Notes under the pieces: generated by a model | What the model saw: the letters and a program-made list of their open reading frames with translations, nothing else | What the model was told of the DNA's origin: nothing | The model's database searches: none | Shown: in pieces, positions 9,398-20,320 of the stretch | How the letters are laid out: each line of letters opens with the position of its first letter | Numbering within the stretch: position 1 is the first letter of the stretch | Translations under genes and position numbers: made by a program | From: Musa acuminata AAA Group | Taxonomy: Eukaryota > Streptophyta > Magnoliopsida > Zingiberales > Musaceae | DNA: 64,000 bases | Assembly: GCF_036884655.1 (NCBI RefSeq) | Contig: NC_088347.1 | Location: forward strand, 10,284,001 to 10,348,000 | Reading direction: 5' to 3'

Positions 9398-10732
9398 CCT
9401 GGTATCAGAGTAGCGTTCTTGGCGTCTCGCTGCCCTTCCACAGCCATCCATCAACCCTCTACAACCATCCAAAGCAATTCCCACAATTGCTTAAAAGATC
9501 GTCACCGAATTCCGTCATCATCTCCACCACCACGGATCATCCTTTGATCTCCCCGTGAATTGCAACAGGTTCTGGTTTCCTACCTTACTGCTGCTGCAAT
9601 TTAGTTATCCTTATTCGAAAATCCAAAAAAAAAAAAAAAAATCATTCCTATATTGCTGCATAAACTTTTCGTCACAAAGTTTTCATCTCTACGACGAAAG
9701 ATACATTGCAGAATTCCAGCCGCATAGCACCATCTGTTTGATCTTGCTACTGTGCTTTTTCTATCCAAATTTTTATGAAAGTTTTATGACATCTTTGACA
9801 CTTCTTAACAGTGGATTTCCCTTTGGTTTTATCAAAAAATTCTCAATATAAACTACTGATCTTTTATGTCCAATCTGCTGCACTTGAATTGCAGAATTCA
9901 AGCCGCATAGCACCATCTGTTTGATCTTGCTACTGTGCTTTTTCTATCCAAATTTCTATGAAATTTTCATGACATCTTTGACACTTCCTAACAGTAGATT
10001 TCTCTTTGGTTTCATCGAAAAATTCTCAATATAAACTACTGATCTTTTTTGTCCAATCTGCTGCACTTGAAAATCTATGCTGTAGAAAATTTCAACTTCA
10101 TATCGTTGCCTTAACCCATCTATTTGCAATAATTTTTGAATGAAATTTCTTATACACTTCATAGATCATCTTGGCTTCCATCTAAAATTGATCAATTAAG
10201 AAATTCATCTATAAAAATGATTTTATGTTGCTGCAAATTTTCATCGTATCCCGCTGAAATTTTTCGACGATAATTCTGCAATTGCAACTTGCACCAATTT
10301 CCTTGCTGTTATACTGCCGAAATTTTCTTGATTAAATTAGATATCCTTGCTGTCATATAAATTGTGATTTTTCTATCAATTCCCTCCTCAATTCTCTCAA
10401 GTTTTTGGTGGAAATTATGTCGAGAAACCGTTGTTTCTTCGACGACAACTCTACTCTTACAAGACAGCACATACTTGCTGCAACTTCCATGGATTTCTGT
10501 CAAACCTTTGCTACCATCTACCACATATCCAAAACTTTCAACCATAACCCTAAAACTCTACTAAACCACACCCTCAAACTGCACCCAAAACTACCACAAA
10601 ACAAGCCTAAATCGTAGCCTACATCCACCAATCCACCAACCCTTTTGACCATCACTTCTCTCAACCTATACATTGCCTTTAACCTAACAACAAAAGAGAG
10701 ATCTTAACATCATAGATTTGGAGGCATATATT
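9398..10732 (+). other. CV-B primer site and leader with 183-bp tandem repeat
   Basis: CCTGGTATCAGAG just after the LTR is a primer-binding site for initiator-methionine tRNA. The leader has two tandem copies of a 183-bp unit (GCATAGCACCATCTG at 9723 and again about 183 bp on). It also holds a small upstream frame starting M-S-R-N-R-C-F-F-D-D (ATG about 10417) that stops at TAG near 10617. In CV-C and CV-E that stop codon is a glutamine codon and the frame runs into gag. Confidence 0.75.
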
Positions 10733-10914
10733 ATGGCATCTAAGGAGGTAATCAATGCTAAATTCTGTTAGGATCGAGAGCACTAAGAGGGGGGGGGTGA
10801 ATTAGTGCAGCGGAAATCTTATAATAATTTAAAAACCAAAAGCTGCGTTCGTTCAAAAACTATTGTGATGCAAAAGCAAATTCTCAGTTTGTATCTAAGT
10901 GTAGTTTGCGTCTA

Positions 10915-11190
10915 AGTGCAGATTGCGTTTAAGCGCAGTTTTGCGTCTAAGCGCAGTTTTGCGTTTAAACTCAGATTTACGTCTAAATGCAGATTTACGT
11001 CTAAACGCAGATTTACGTCTAAACGCAGTTTTACGTCTAAACGCAGTTTTACGTCTAAACGCAGTTTTACGTTTAAACGCAGTTTTACGTCTAAACGTAG
11101 ATTTACGTCCAAACGCAGTTTTACGTCTAAACGCAGATTTACGTCTAAACGCAGTTTTACGTCTAGACGCAGATTTACGTCTAAACTTTG
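10915..11190. repeat. 18-bp tandem array in Copia-1 3' LTR
   Basis: About 15 copies of ACGTCTAAACGCAGTTTT and close variants (AGATTT, AGTTTT). Because 18 is a multiple of three and the unit lacks stops, open frames with 6-residue repeats appear on both strands; I regard these as non-coding. The matching array is at 18672-18949. Confidence 0.85.
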
Positions 11191-12049
11191 AAACTTGTTT
11201 GTATACTCACAGAAGGCAGTATGCAGTTGAAATCAAGACGTAAACGTGAACTGAAATCTGATGATTGAGCGAGGAAAGCCAATTTACGTCTGAATGCAGT
11301 TTTACGTCTAAATGTTGAAACTCGTTCTTAAAATCGTAGAGGACAGATTGCAGTTATTAATAGGATTAAAATGTAAGCGTAAACTGCAAGGAAGCTCGTT
11401 CGTAAAAGCGCGGAAAACAGTTTTGCAGAATCAAACGTAAACGTAAGCTGTAATGTATGAAAATATGAAGTTACGTCTGAATGCAGATTTGGAAGAACAG
11501 CTCTTAGAACTTGTTCGTGAAAGCGCAGAGAGCAGTAGTGATGAGGGAGGTTTGCAGTAATGATAAAGTACACGAAATTAAACGCAAACCAGAGATTTAG
11601 AGTGGTTCGGTCAGCCTTGACCTACTCCACTTTTGGCTTCCTCCACCGATGAGGTTGCCGACGTCAACTAGGTGCCTTCCTTCAATGGGCGAAGGCCAAA
11701 CTTCCCTCTTACAATTTCTTCTCCTTTTGACAGGCTTAGGAGACAACCTTTACAGACCTTTCTCTCCTCTCTTTACAATTGAAAACTTGAAGAACAGAAG
11801 GAGGAGACTTAAAGGCTTTACAACACTTTTGAGCTCTTAGAATCACAGAAAAGATCAAGATTTCGGTATTGGTCTGTATCTTTTCAGTGCTGAATGGGTG
11901 GGGTATTTATAGGCCCCAACCCAATTCAAAATTCGAGCTCAAAACGATCAAATCGATCAAACCCAGAATTCTGGGATCAGGCGGTTGCACCTCTCGACTG
12001 GAGAGGTGGCACCGCCTGGCAGAGCTTGAAGACTGAGCTCTGCCGATTG

Positions 12050-12560
12050 CTTCTCTCTGCCAGAGCTCGAAGACTGAGCTCGATGGTTGCATCACCTGGC
12101 AGAGCTCGAAGACTGAGCTTGGTGGTTGCATCACCTGGCAGAGCTCGAAATCTGAGCTTGGTGGTTGCATCACTTGGCAGAGCTCCAAACTGAGCTCAAG
12201 CTGATGCACCATTCTGCCAGAGCTCGAAGACTGAGCTTGGTGAATGCATCACCTGGCAAAGCTCGAGACTGAGCTCAGGCTGATGCACCACTCTGCCAGA
12301 GCTCGAAGACTGAGCTCGGTGGTTGCATCGCCTGGCAGAGCTCGGATCTTGAGCTCTGGCGGTGCAACCTCTTGGCTGGAGCGGTTGCACCTCCCAGCCT
12401 TGCAACCCTGGCGGTTGCACCTCCTGGCTGGGGCGGTTGCACCTCCCAACCCCACAGCCCAGGCGGTTGCACCTCCTGGCTGGGGCGGTTGCACCTCTCA
12501 ACCCCACAGCCCAGGCGGTTGCACCTCCTGGCTGGGGCGGTTGCACCTCCTGGTGCAATC
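12050..12560. repeat. GAGCTC-rich and GGTTGCACC tandem repeats in Copia-1 3' LTR
   Basis: 12050-12360 holds about seven degenerate units of roughly 40 bp built on CTGGCAGAGCTCGAAGACTG. 12370-12560 holds GGCGGTTGCACCTCC boxes alternately 30 and 22 bp apart (a 52-bp period). They lie upstream of the promoter in element orientation and may be enhancer-like. Same block at 19810-20320. Confidence 0.8.
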
Positions 12561-13078
12561 AGGGTCCGAATGGTTCACTCCATTCGACCCACTTTGAATC
12601 TTTTCAGGGGCCCAATTGCCCCAAGATTAAGCTAATGGGATCACCTCCCATTTTCATGCTTAATCATCGTGCTAACTACGAATATCTCTAAGACAACTTC
12701 TGCAGCTTTGCTCCGATGCGTCAATCGCTTCTTCCGGCGAGTTTCCGGCCAACTTCCGTCGATCAACCGATAACCTTCGGTGATCCTTCTGCGGACATCC
12801 GGCATACTCCTGGACTTTGCGACGATCCACTTGGCGAGTTCCGACGAGCTTCGCTTGGCAAGCTTCTGGACTTCTCGGATCTGTTCTCTCTGAACCTCCG
12901 ACGACCGTCCGAACTTCCGTCGAACTCTCGAACTCCCAACGTGATCATGATCTTGACTCCGGCGCAACTCCTGCTGCTTGTCTTACTCTCATCGTAGTTA
13001 ATCCTGCACACTTATCTCAACACATAGATTAGATAACAAATGACAATTGACTTCATCATCAAAATCCGAGATTCAACA

Positions 13079-13849
13079 ATCTCCCCCTTTTTGATGATGA
13101 CAATCAATTGATAAAGGAGTTATCCTTAACTCCCCCTATCTATATGCCATAGTTGAGATAAGTCAACCTTGAATTCAAGACCTAAGAATTCAAGTGACGT
13201 ATTGATAAGTTAGATCAGTTAAACTTATCAATGCTCCCATCATGATGCCTATCATGATGTATCTCTTCAAGAATTATGTCAAGGCATGACATACATCATC
13301 AAGTTTGTATGATTGTGTTTGTAACCATTCATCATGTAATCATATAAAGCAACGAAGGACTTTTTACATGATGCTCACATTTGAGATTTTCTAGTAAGTT
13401 TGCATTTTCTTTATAATATCAAATCAAGACATGATGCAAACTATAGTACATGTTCACATATCTCTTGGTGATGCAAGGATGGCATAACATTGTTTATAGC
13501 ATCACTCAAGTATTTGCAACTATGACATAGATATGATTATGGCAGTTCAGCTATGACATAGTGTTTATCAATTCATATTTTTCTCCCCCTTTGTCATCAA
13601 CAAAAAGCATGATAGCATTATCAAGCATATAAAGGAAGTCATGACACATATATTTTGCTTGACGAAGGAAAGTCATTTTCCAAAGAGTTTTCATAAGAGT
13701 GTACGGGAACATCCCATTTTTAGCATACAACCTGAAAAATGAACTTCTTACATGCATTTGGTTTGTCACATAAATTGCAAAATGTTTTTTGATCAAGCAT
13801 TGTCAAGGCATGTAATAGTAATAACATCCGAAAAATAATTTTAACTAGT
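13079..13849 (-). other. Copia-1 3' untranslated region and polypurine tract
   Basis: 13079-13092, read on the minus strand, is AAAAAGGGGGAGAT, a typical copia polypurine tract directly beside the 3' LTR. The remaining 750 bp between it and the pol stop are AT-rich. Their only open frame is 81 codons (13551-13796, minus) and resembles nothing I know. I see no envelope-like gene. Confidence 0.75.
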
Positions 13850-16800
13850 TTAAGTATTCGGACACATCAACATTCCTAATTCTCTTCTTATGTAATCAAA
13901 TTGTTCTTCACATAGGGGTTTTGTGAAGATATCAGCCAGTTGATGTTTGGTATCAATAAACTCTATGGTTACATCATGATTAGTGACATGATCTCGTATA
14001 AAGTGATGTCTAATATCAATGTGTTTTGTTCTTGAGTGTTGTATAGGATTTTTAGTTAAGCATATTGCACTCGTGTTATCACATTTAATGGGAATATCTT
14101 TAAGATTCACTTTGTAGTCTTCTAAAGTGTTTTTCATCCATACAACTTGTGCACAGCATGCACTTGCTGCAATGTATTCAGCTTCGGTTGTTGATAGGGC
14201 AACCGAGTTTTGTTTCTTAGATGACCAGGATACGAGGGCATGTCCTAAAAATTGACATGATCCTGATGTGCTTTTTCTGTCTAGTTTACAGCCAGCGAAG
14301 TCCGCATCAGCATAAGCTGTTAATTCAAAATTTTCTGATTTTGGGTACCATAATCCTAGATTGGTAGTTCCATTAAGATATCTGAGTATTCTTTTGACTG
14401 CTTTGAGATGAGATATCTTAGGGTCTGATTGAAATCTAGCACAAAGTCCTACACTGAACATGATGTCTGGTCTGGTGGCAGTGAGGTAAAGTAAACTTCC
14501 TATCATACCCCTATAGGTTTTTTGATCGAAGCTTTCTCCATTCTCATCAATTTCTAACTTAGTGGAGGTGCTCATAGGAGTGTCAATGGCTTTTGAATTA
14601 TTCATTTTGAACTTCTTTAGCAGACTCACAGCATATTTGGTTTGACTAATAAAGATGCCATTGCTTAGTTGTTTGATTTGTAGTCCTAAGAAGAATGTTA
14701 ACTCTCCCATTAGACTCATTTCGAATTCATGACTCATAGTCTTCGAAAAGGATTCACAAAGAGATTCATTTGTAGAACCAAAGATAATATCATCAACATA
14801 AATCTGAACAATGAGAAAATCATTTTCAAAATTCTTGATAAATAATGTAGTATCAACCTTGCCTTTTATGAAATTATTTTCAATGAGAAAAGAGCTAAGT
14901 CTCTCATACCCCTTGGGGCTTGTTTTAAACCATAGAGAGCTTTAGTTAATCTAAACACATGATTAGGGTAGCCATTGTTTTCAAATCCAGGAGGTTGTTC
15001 AACATAAACTTCTTCGGAAATGAAACCATTTAGAAAAGCGCTTTTAACATCCATTTGAAATAACTTAAAATTATTGCAACTAGCGTAGGCAAGGAGCATC
15101 CTTATGGCTTCCAATCGAGCCACAGGTGCGAAGGTTTCTTCGTAATCGATACCTTCTTCTTGGTTGAAACCTTTGGCCACTAATCTAGCCTTGTTTCTAA
15201 CCACGATACCATTTTCATCTTGCTTGTTTCTAAAGACCCATTTAGTACCAATTACTAAATGGTCATTTGGCCTAGGAACAAGCGTCCACACCTCATTTCT
15301 CTCAAATTGATTTAATTCATCTTGCATTGCGATGATCCATGAATCATCTTTCATGGCTTCATCAACACATTTGGGTTCAATTTGGGAGAGAAAAGCGGCG
15401 TTGGCACAAAAGTTTTTAAAAGAAGATCGTGTTTGAACCCCCTTTGATGTGTCTCCTAGGATTAGCTCCTTAGGATGAGCATCTATATACTTCCAATCCT
15501 TGGGTAAGGATGTTTTGGAAGTGGATGCAACCAAGTTGCTAGTTGGAGACGGGGTTTCGTTTAAATTCAAGGAATCAAAATTAACATCATCATCAAGATC
15601 ATTTTTCTTAATTTCTGAAATCTCATTGAAAACAACTTGGATGGATTCTTCAATAATTAAGGTTCTTTTATTGAAGATGCGAAAAGCTTTAGAAACCGAA
15701 GAATAACCAAGAAAGATTCCTTCATCAGACTTAGCATCGAATTTTCCTAAGTTATCCTTTTCATTCAAGATAAAACACTTACACCCAAAGACTTTAAAAT
15801 ATGAGACATTGGGTTTTTTGTTATTCCATAACTCATAAGGAGTTTTGGAGAGTAAGGGTCTTACTAGGACTCTATTTAAAATATAACATGCAGTGTTTAC
15901 AGCTTCGGCCCAAAAATATTTGGGTAGGCTATGTTCATTCAACATGGTTCTTGCCATTTCTTGCAAATTTCGATTTTTTCTTTCTACTACCCCATTTTGT
16001 TGAGGATTTCTTGGAGTAGAGAAGTTATGGTTGTATCCATTGAGTTCACAGAATTCTTGGAAGTCATGGTTTTGAAATTCTCCACCGTGATCACTTCTAA
16101 TTGACGAAATCATAGATTCCTTCTCATTTTGAACAAGTTTACAAAACTTGGTAAAATGTCTAAAGCATTCATTTTTTTGTTTTAAGAAGTAGGTCCATGT
16201 ATATCTGCTATAGTCATCAATAATGACAAAGGCGTATTTGCTACCTCCTAGACTTGATGTAGAGATTGGTCCGAACAAGTCCATATGGATCAATTGTAAG
16301 GGCCTAGAGGTGCTTATTTGATTCTTAGCTTTGAAGCAACCCCTAATTTGCTTACCTAATTGACAAGCATCACATACATTATCTTTGATGAACTTGATAT
16401 GAGGAATTCCTCTTACAAGTTCTCTAGATGATACTTGATTGATTAGTTTCATGCTAGCATGACCTAATCTTCTATGCCATAGCCAAGCATCCTCATTCAT
16501 AACGGCAAGGCACATTTCATCACATAAGTCATTGATGTCAATAGTGTAAACGTTGTTTTGTTTTAATGCAATCATAGATATATTTTTGTGTGGTTTTTCA
16601 ATGATGCAGGCATTAGATTCAAATCTTATAATATATCCTTTATCACATAATTGACTAATGCTCAAGAGGTTATGTTTTAGACCATCAACTAGTAAAACAT
16701 CTTTAATAGAGAGGTTGGATTTGTTACCTATGGTTCCTTTGCCAATGATTTTACCCTTGTTGTTGTCTCCGAAGGTGACATATCCTTCGTCTATGCTAGA

Positions 16801-16863
16801 GAGCTTAGAGAATTGAGATGGATCTCCGGTCATATGCCTTGAGCATCCACTATCAAGGTACAA
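13850..16863 (-). pseudogene. pol: Copia-1 pol: protease, integrase, RT, RNase H (one frameshift)
   Basis: The frame from about 16863 begins at the protease active site ([10 protein letters not shown]). It continues through the pre-integrase zinc domain (H-R-R-L-G-H...C-D-A-C-Q-L-G-K), the integrase core ([23 protein letters not shown]), and RT up to G-L-K-Q-A-P-R-G. A small deletion near 14911-14914 shifts the frame. The rest of RT, with catalytic Y-V-D-D-I-I-F-G-S (14789-14800 codes YVDD), and RNase H (A-Y-A-D-A-D-F-A-G; T-E-A-E-Y; H-I-D-I-R-H-H) reads on to the stop at 13850. All catalytic residues are present, so this one lesion is the visible defect. The right end may be a readthrough join with gag. 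Confidence 0.92.
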
Positions 16864-16896
16864 TTTCTTGCTCCTAGCTTGCGATTATTTAGTTTT

Positions 16897-18474
16897 CTAC
16901 AAGAAAGAATGATGTTTAGGTACCCATTTGCTTTTGGGTGCCTCATAAATAGATCTACATTTTCTATCATGTTGCATAGAGTTTATCATGGTTCCTTTAG
17001 GAACCCAAATTAATTTGTTTGGACTTATTTTCTTGAATGGACAGCAATGTGTCTTGTGTCCAGATTTGCAACAAAAGTTGCATTTGGTTTGAACATGCAA
17101 GATGGGGCCTTTTACAAAGGTAGTTGGATTTTGGTGAGGACTCCTCACAAATCCAATCCCACTTCTTTTGGGAGCATGACCCTTGTTTGTAAGGATCATG
17201 TTTAATGACTTGCTACCAACCTCGAATTTCTTCAAGGTGTCCTTAAGTAGCAAGTTTTCTTTTTGTATAGTTTCTAAATCATGACATTTGATACATGACT
17301 TTAAACTATCATGATGTTCGACTTTTAATTTATCAAACTCACAAGTAAGATTATCATGTGCCTTTTTTAGCAACTTGTATTTTCTATTTATAACTTTGCA
17401 TTCATCAAATAAATCATGGAAGGCATTTAATAATTCATCGAAAGATAAATCAGCATCTAATAAATTCGTTACCTCCTCTTCGATAGCCATAAAGGCGTAA
17501 TGAGCAACTTGCTCGGTGTTGGATTCTTCTTCCTCAGATGCGCTCGAATCATCCCATGTTGCTTGGAGCGCCTTCTTCTTTGTTGTTCTTTTCTTGACTT
17601 GGGGACAATCACTTTTGTAATGTCCCGGCTTTTTACATTCATAGCAGATTACTTGGTCCTTCTTAGGTTCAAGTTTATTTTTCACATCGTTTTTAAACTT
17701 GTTTCTTTTGAAGAATTTTTTAAACTTTCTTGTCAAAAGTGCCAAGTCATCATCACAGTCCTCATCACTTGAGTTTTCTCTCAAGTGGCATTCAGAAGTT
17801 TTAAGTGCCATATCCTTCCTGTTCTTTGGAAGGATGTCTTCTTGCTCTTCATGAGCTTTGCATGTCATTTCGTAGGTCATTAATGACCCGATTAGTTCTT
17901 CAAGAGGGAAATTTCGCAGATCTTTTGCCTCTTGAATGGCGGTGACTTTAGGATCCCAACTCTTAGGAAGGGATCTTAGTATCTTATTAACAAGCTCAAA
18001 ATCCGAAAAGCTCTTTCCGAGACCTTTTAAACCGTTGACGACATCCGTGAAACGGGTAAACATGTCGCCAATGGTTTCACTCGGTTTCATTCGAAAAAGT
18101 TCAAAAGAATGTAGCAACAAATTGATTTTTGACTCTTTCACTCTACTTGTGCCCTCGTGGGTCACTTCAAGTGTGTGCCAAATATCAAAAGCAGTTTCGC
18201 AAGTTGAAACACGATTAAATTCGTTTTTATCTAGTGCGCAAAATAAGGCATTCATAGCCTTTGCATTAAGAGCGAAAGCCTTCTTCTCCAAATCGTTCCA
18301 ATCGATCATTGGAAGAGAAGATTTTGAAAATCCATTTTCAACAAGGTTCCATAGTTCAAAATCCATAGAAATAAGAAAGATCCTCATTCGGGTCTTCCAG
18401 TAAGTGTAGTCTGTTCCACTGAACATGGGTGGACGTGTAATCGAATGCCCCTCTTGGTTTCCGGCGTATGCCAT
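16897..18474 (-). CDS. gag: Copia-1 Gag nucleocapsid polyprotein
   Basis: A 525-codon open frame from ATG 18474. Residues 10-200 form the copia Gag domain (F-S-G-T-D-Y-T-Y-W near 18, L-R-S-L-P near 166). A CCHC knuckle at about 277 (C-Y-E-C-K-K-P-G-H) and a second at about 465 (C-N-F-C-C-K-S-G-H) would bind element RNA. Residues 330-420 look coiled-coil-like. The frame stops with TAG at 16894-16896; a second in-frame stop TAA lies at 16882-16884, and pol continues in the same frame beyond them. Gag would form the cytoplasmic virus-like particle. It is intact in this copy. Confidence 0.92.
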   Translation of the reverse strand: MAYAGNQEGHSITRPPMFSGTDYTYWKTRMRIFLISMDFELWNLVENGFSKSSLPMIDWNDLEKKAFALNAKAMNALFCALDKNEFNRVSTCETAFDIWHTLEVTHEGTSRVKESKINLLLHSFELFRMKPSETIGDMFTRFTDVVNGLKGLGKSFSDFELVNKILRSLPKSWDPKVTAIQEAKDLRNFPLEELIGSLMTYEMTCKAHEEQEDILPKNRKDMALKTSECHLRENSSDEDCDDDLALLTRKFKKFFKRNKFKNDVKNKLEPKKDQVICYECKKPGHYKSDCPQVKKRTTKKKALQATWDDSSASEEEESNTEQVAHYAFMAIEEEVTNLLDADLSFDELLNAFHDLFDECKVINRKYKLLKKAHDNLTCEFDKLKVEHHDSLKSCIKCHDLETIQKENLLLKDTLKKFEVGSKSLNMILTNKGHAPKRSGIGFVRSPHQNPTTFVKGPILHVQTKCNFCCKSGHKTHCCPFKKISPNKLIWVPKGTMINSMQHDRKCRSIYEAPKSKWVPKHHSFL

Positions 18475-18510
18475 CTCTCTTGGGTTTTAATCCTTTAGAG
18501 AGTTAACCTT

Positions 18511-18522
18511 GCTCTGATACCA
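18511..18522 (-). promoter_or_regulatory. Copia-1 primer-binding site
   Basis: Minus-strand TGGTATCAGAGC two bases inside the 5' LTR, complementary to the 3' end of initiator-methionine tRNA. Confidence 0.9.
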
Positions 18523-18671
18523 ATTGTTAGGATCGAGAGCACTAAGAGGGGGGGGGTGAATTAGTGCAGCGGAAATCTTATAATAATTTAAAAACCAAAA
18601 GCTGCGTTCGTTCAAAAACTATTGTGATGCAAAAGCAAATTCTCAGTTTGTATCTAAGTGCAGTTTGCGTC

Positions 18672-18949
18672 TAAGTGCAGATTGCGTTTAAGCGCAGTTT
18701 TGCGTCTAAGCGCAGTTTTGCGTTTAAACTCAGATTTACGTCTAAATGCAGATTTACGTCTAAACGCAGATTTACGTCTAAACGCAGTTTTACGTCTAAA
18801 CGCAGTTTTACGTCTAAACGCAGTTTTACGTTTAAACGCAGTTTTACGTCTAAACGTAGATTTACGTCCAAACGCAGTTTTACGTCTAAACGCAGATTTA
18901 CGTCTAAACGCAGTTTTACGTCTAGACGCAGATTTACGTCTAAACTTTG
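18672..18949. repeat. 18-bp tandem array in Copia-1 5' LTR
   Basis: Same array and copy order as at 10915-11190. It lies downstream of the TATA box in element orientation, so it would be part of the transcribed R-U5/leader region. Confidence 0.85.
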
Positions 18950-19809
18950 AAACTTGTTTGTATACTCACAGAAGGCAGTATGCAGTTGAAATCAAGATGT
19001 AAACGTGAACTGAAATCTGATGATTGAGCGAGGAAAGCCAATTTACGTCTGAATGCAGTTTTACGTCTAAATGTTGAAACTCGTTCTTAAAATCGTAGAG
19101 GACAGATTGCAGTTATTAATAGGATTAAAATGTAAGCGTAAACTGTAAGGAAGCTCGTTCGTAAAAGCGCGGAAAAAAGTTTTGCAGAATCAAACGTAAA
19201 CGTAAGCTGTAATGTATGAAAATATGAAGTTACGTCTGAATGCAGATTTGGAAGAACAGCTCTTAGAACTTGTTCGTGAAAGCGCAGAGAGCAGTAGTGA
19301 TGAGGGAGGTTTGCAGTAATGATAAAGTACTCGAAATTAAACGCAAACCAGAGATTTAGAGTGGTTCGGTCAGCCTTGACCTACTCCACTTTTGGCTTCC
19401 TCCACCGATGAGGTTGCCGACGTCAACTAGGTGCCTTCCTTCAATGGGCGAAGGCCAAACTTCCCTCTTACAATTTCTTCTCCTTTTGACAGGCTTAGGA
19501 GACAACCTTTACAGACCTTTCTCTCCTCTCTTTACAATTGAAAACTTGAAGAACAGAAGGAGGAGACTTAAAGGCTTTACAACACTTTTGAGCTCTTAGA
19601 ATCACAGAAAAGATCAAGATTTCGGTATTGGTCTGTATCTTTTCAGTGCTGAATGGGTGGGGTATTTATAGGCCCCAACCCAATTCAAAATTCGAGCTCA
19701 AAACGATCAAATCGATCAAATCCCAGAATTCTGGGATCAGGCGGTTGCACCTCTCGACTGGAGAGGTGGCACCGCCTGGCAGAGCTTGAAGACTGAGCTC
19801 TGCCGATTG

Positions 19810-20320
19810 CTTCTCTCTACCAGAGCTCGAAGACTGAGCTCGATGGTTGCATCACCTGGCAGAGCTCGAAGACTGAGCTTGGTGGTTGCATCACCTGGCA
19901 GAGCTCGAAATCTGAGCTTGGTGGTTGCATCACTTGGCAGAGCTCCAAACTGAGCTCAAGCTGATGCACCATTCTGCCAGAGCTCGAAGACTGAGCTTGG
20001 TGAATGCATCACCTGGCAAAGCTCGAGACTGAGCTCAGGCTGATGCACCACTCTGCCAGAGCTCGAAGACTGAGCTCGGTGGTTGCATCGCCTGGCAGAG
20101 CTCGGAACTTGAGCTCTGGCGGTGCAACCTCTTGGCTGGAGCGGTTGCACCTCCCAGCCTTGCAACCCTGGCGGTTGCACCTCCTGGCTGGGGCGGTTGC
20201 ACCTCCCAACCCCACAGCCCAGGCGGTTGCACCTCCTGGCTGGGGCGGTTGCACCTCTCAACCCCACAGCCCAGGCGGTTGCACCTCCTGGCTGGGGCGG
20301 TTGCACCTCCTGGTGCAATC
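19810..20320. repeat. GAGCTC-rich and GGTTGCACC tandem repeats in Copia-1 5' LTR
   Basis: Counterpart of 12050-12560 with the same units and periods and only a few substitutions. Confidence 0.8.

Larger units (their letters stand above)
10766..13078 (-). repeat. Copia-1 3' LTR (2,313 bp)
   Basis: Near-identical copy of 18525-20838. It contains a TATA-like box (minus strand) near 11904-11911, U3 repeats at about 12050-12560, and the 18-bp array at about 10915-11190. The polypurine tract abuts its right end. Confidence 0.92.

Noticed and set aside
9400..9412. TGGTATCAGAG sites as possible tRNA genes
   Set aside because: Only the tRNA 3' end complement is present; these are primer sites after LTRs, with no cloverleaf.
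10915..11190. Possible CRISPR-like array
   Set aside because: Units are contiguous 18-mers with no unique spacers, in plant LTR sequence.
10912..11243. Overlapping open frames with six-residue repeats on both strands
   Set aside because: They come from an 18-bp tandem repeat without stops inside an LTR; the same appears in the other LTR. No start context, domain or reason to be protein.
12196..12691. Several Gly/Pro/Cys-rich open frames of 80-120 codons in both Copia-1 LTRs
   Set aside because: They overlap in several frames on both strands over GC-rich tandem repeats; typical chance frames.
12641..13011. Arg/Ser-rich open frames near the inner end of the Copia-1 LTR (minus and plus)
   Set aside because: They lie within U3 of the LTR, occur in mutually overlapping frames, and match no element protein.
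13551..13796. 81-codon minus frame after Copia-1 pol as a possible envelope-like gene
   Set aside because: Too short, with no signal peptide or membrane segment that convinces, and in AT-rich sequence; left as untranslated region.
17936..18403. 155-codon plus-strand frame
   Set aside because: It is a shadow of the intact Copia-1 gag on the other strand.
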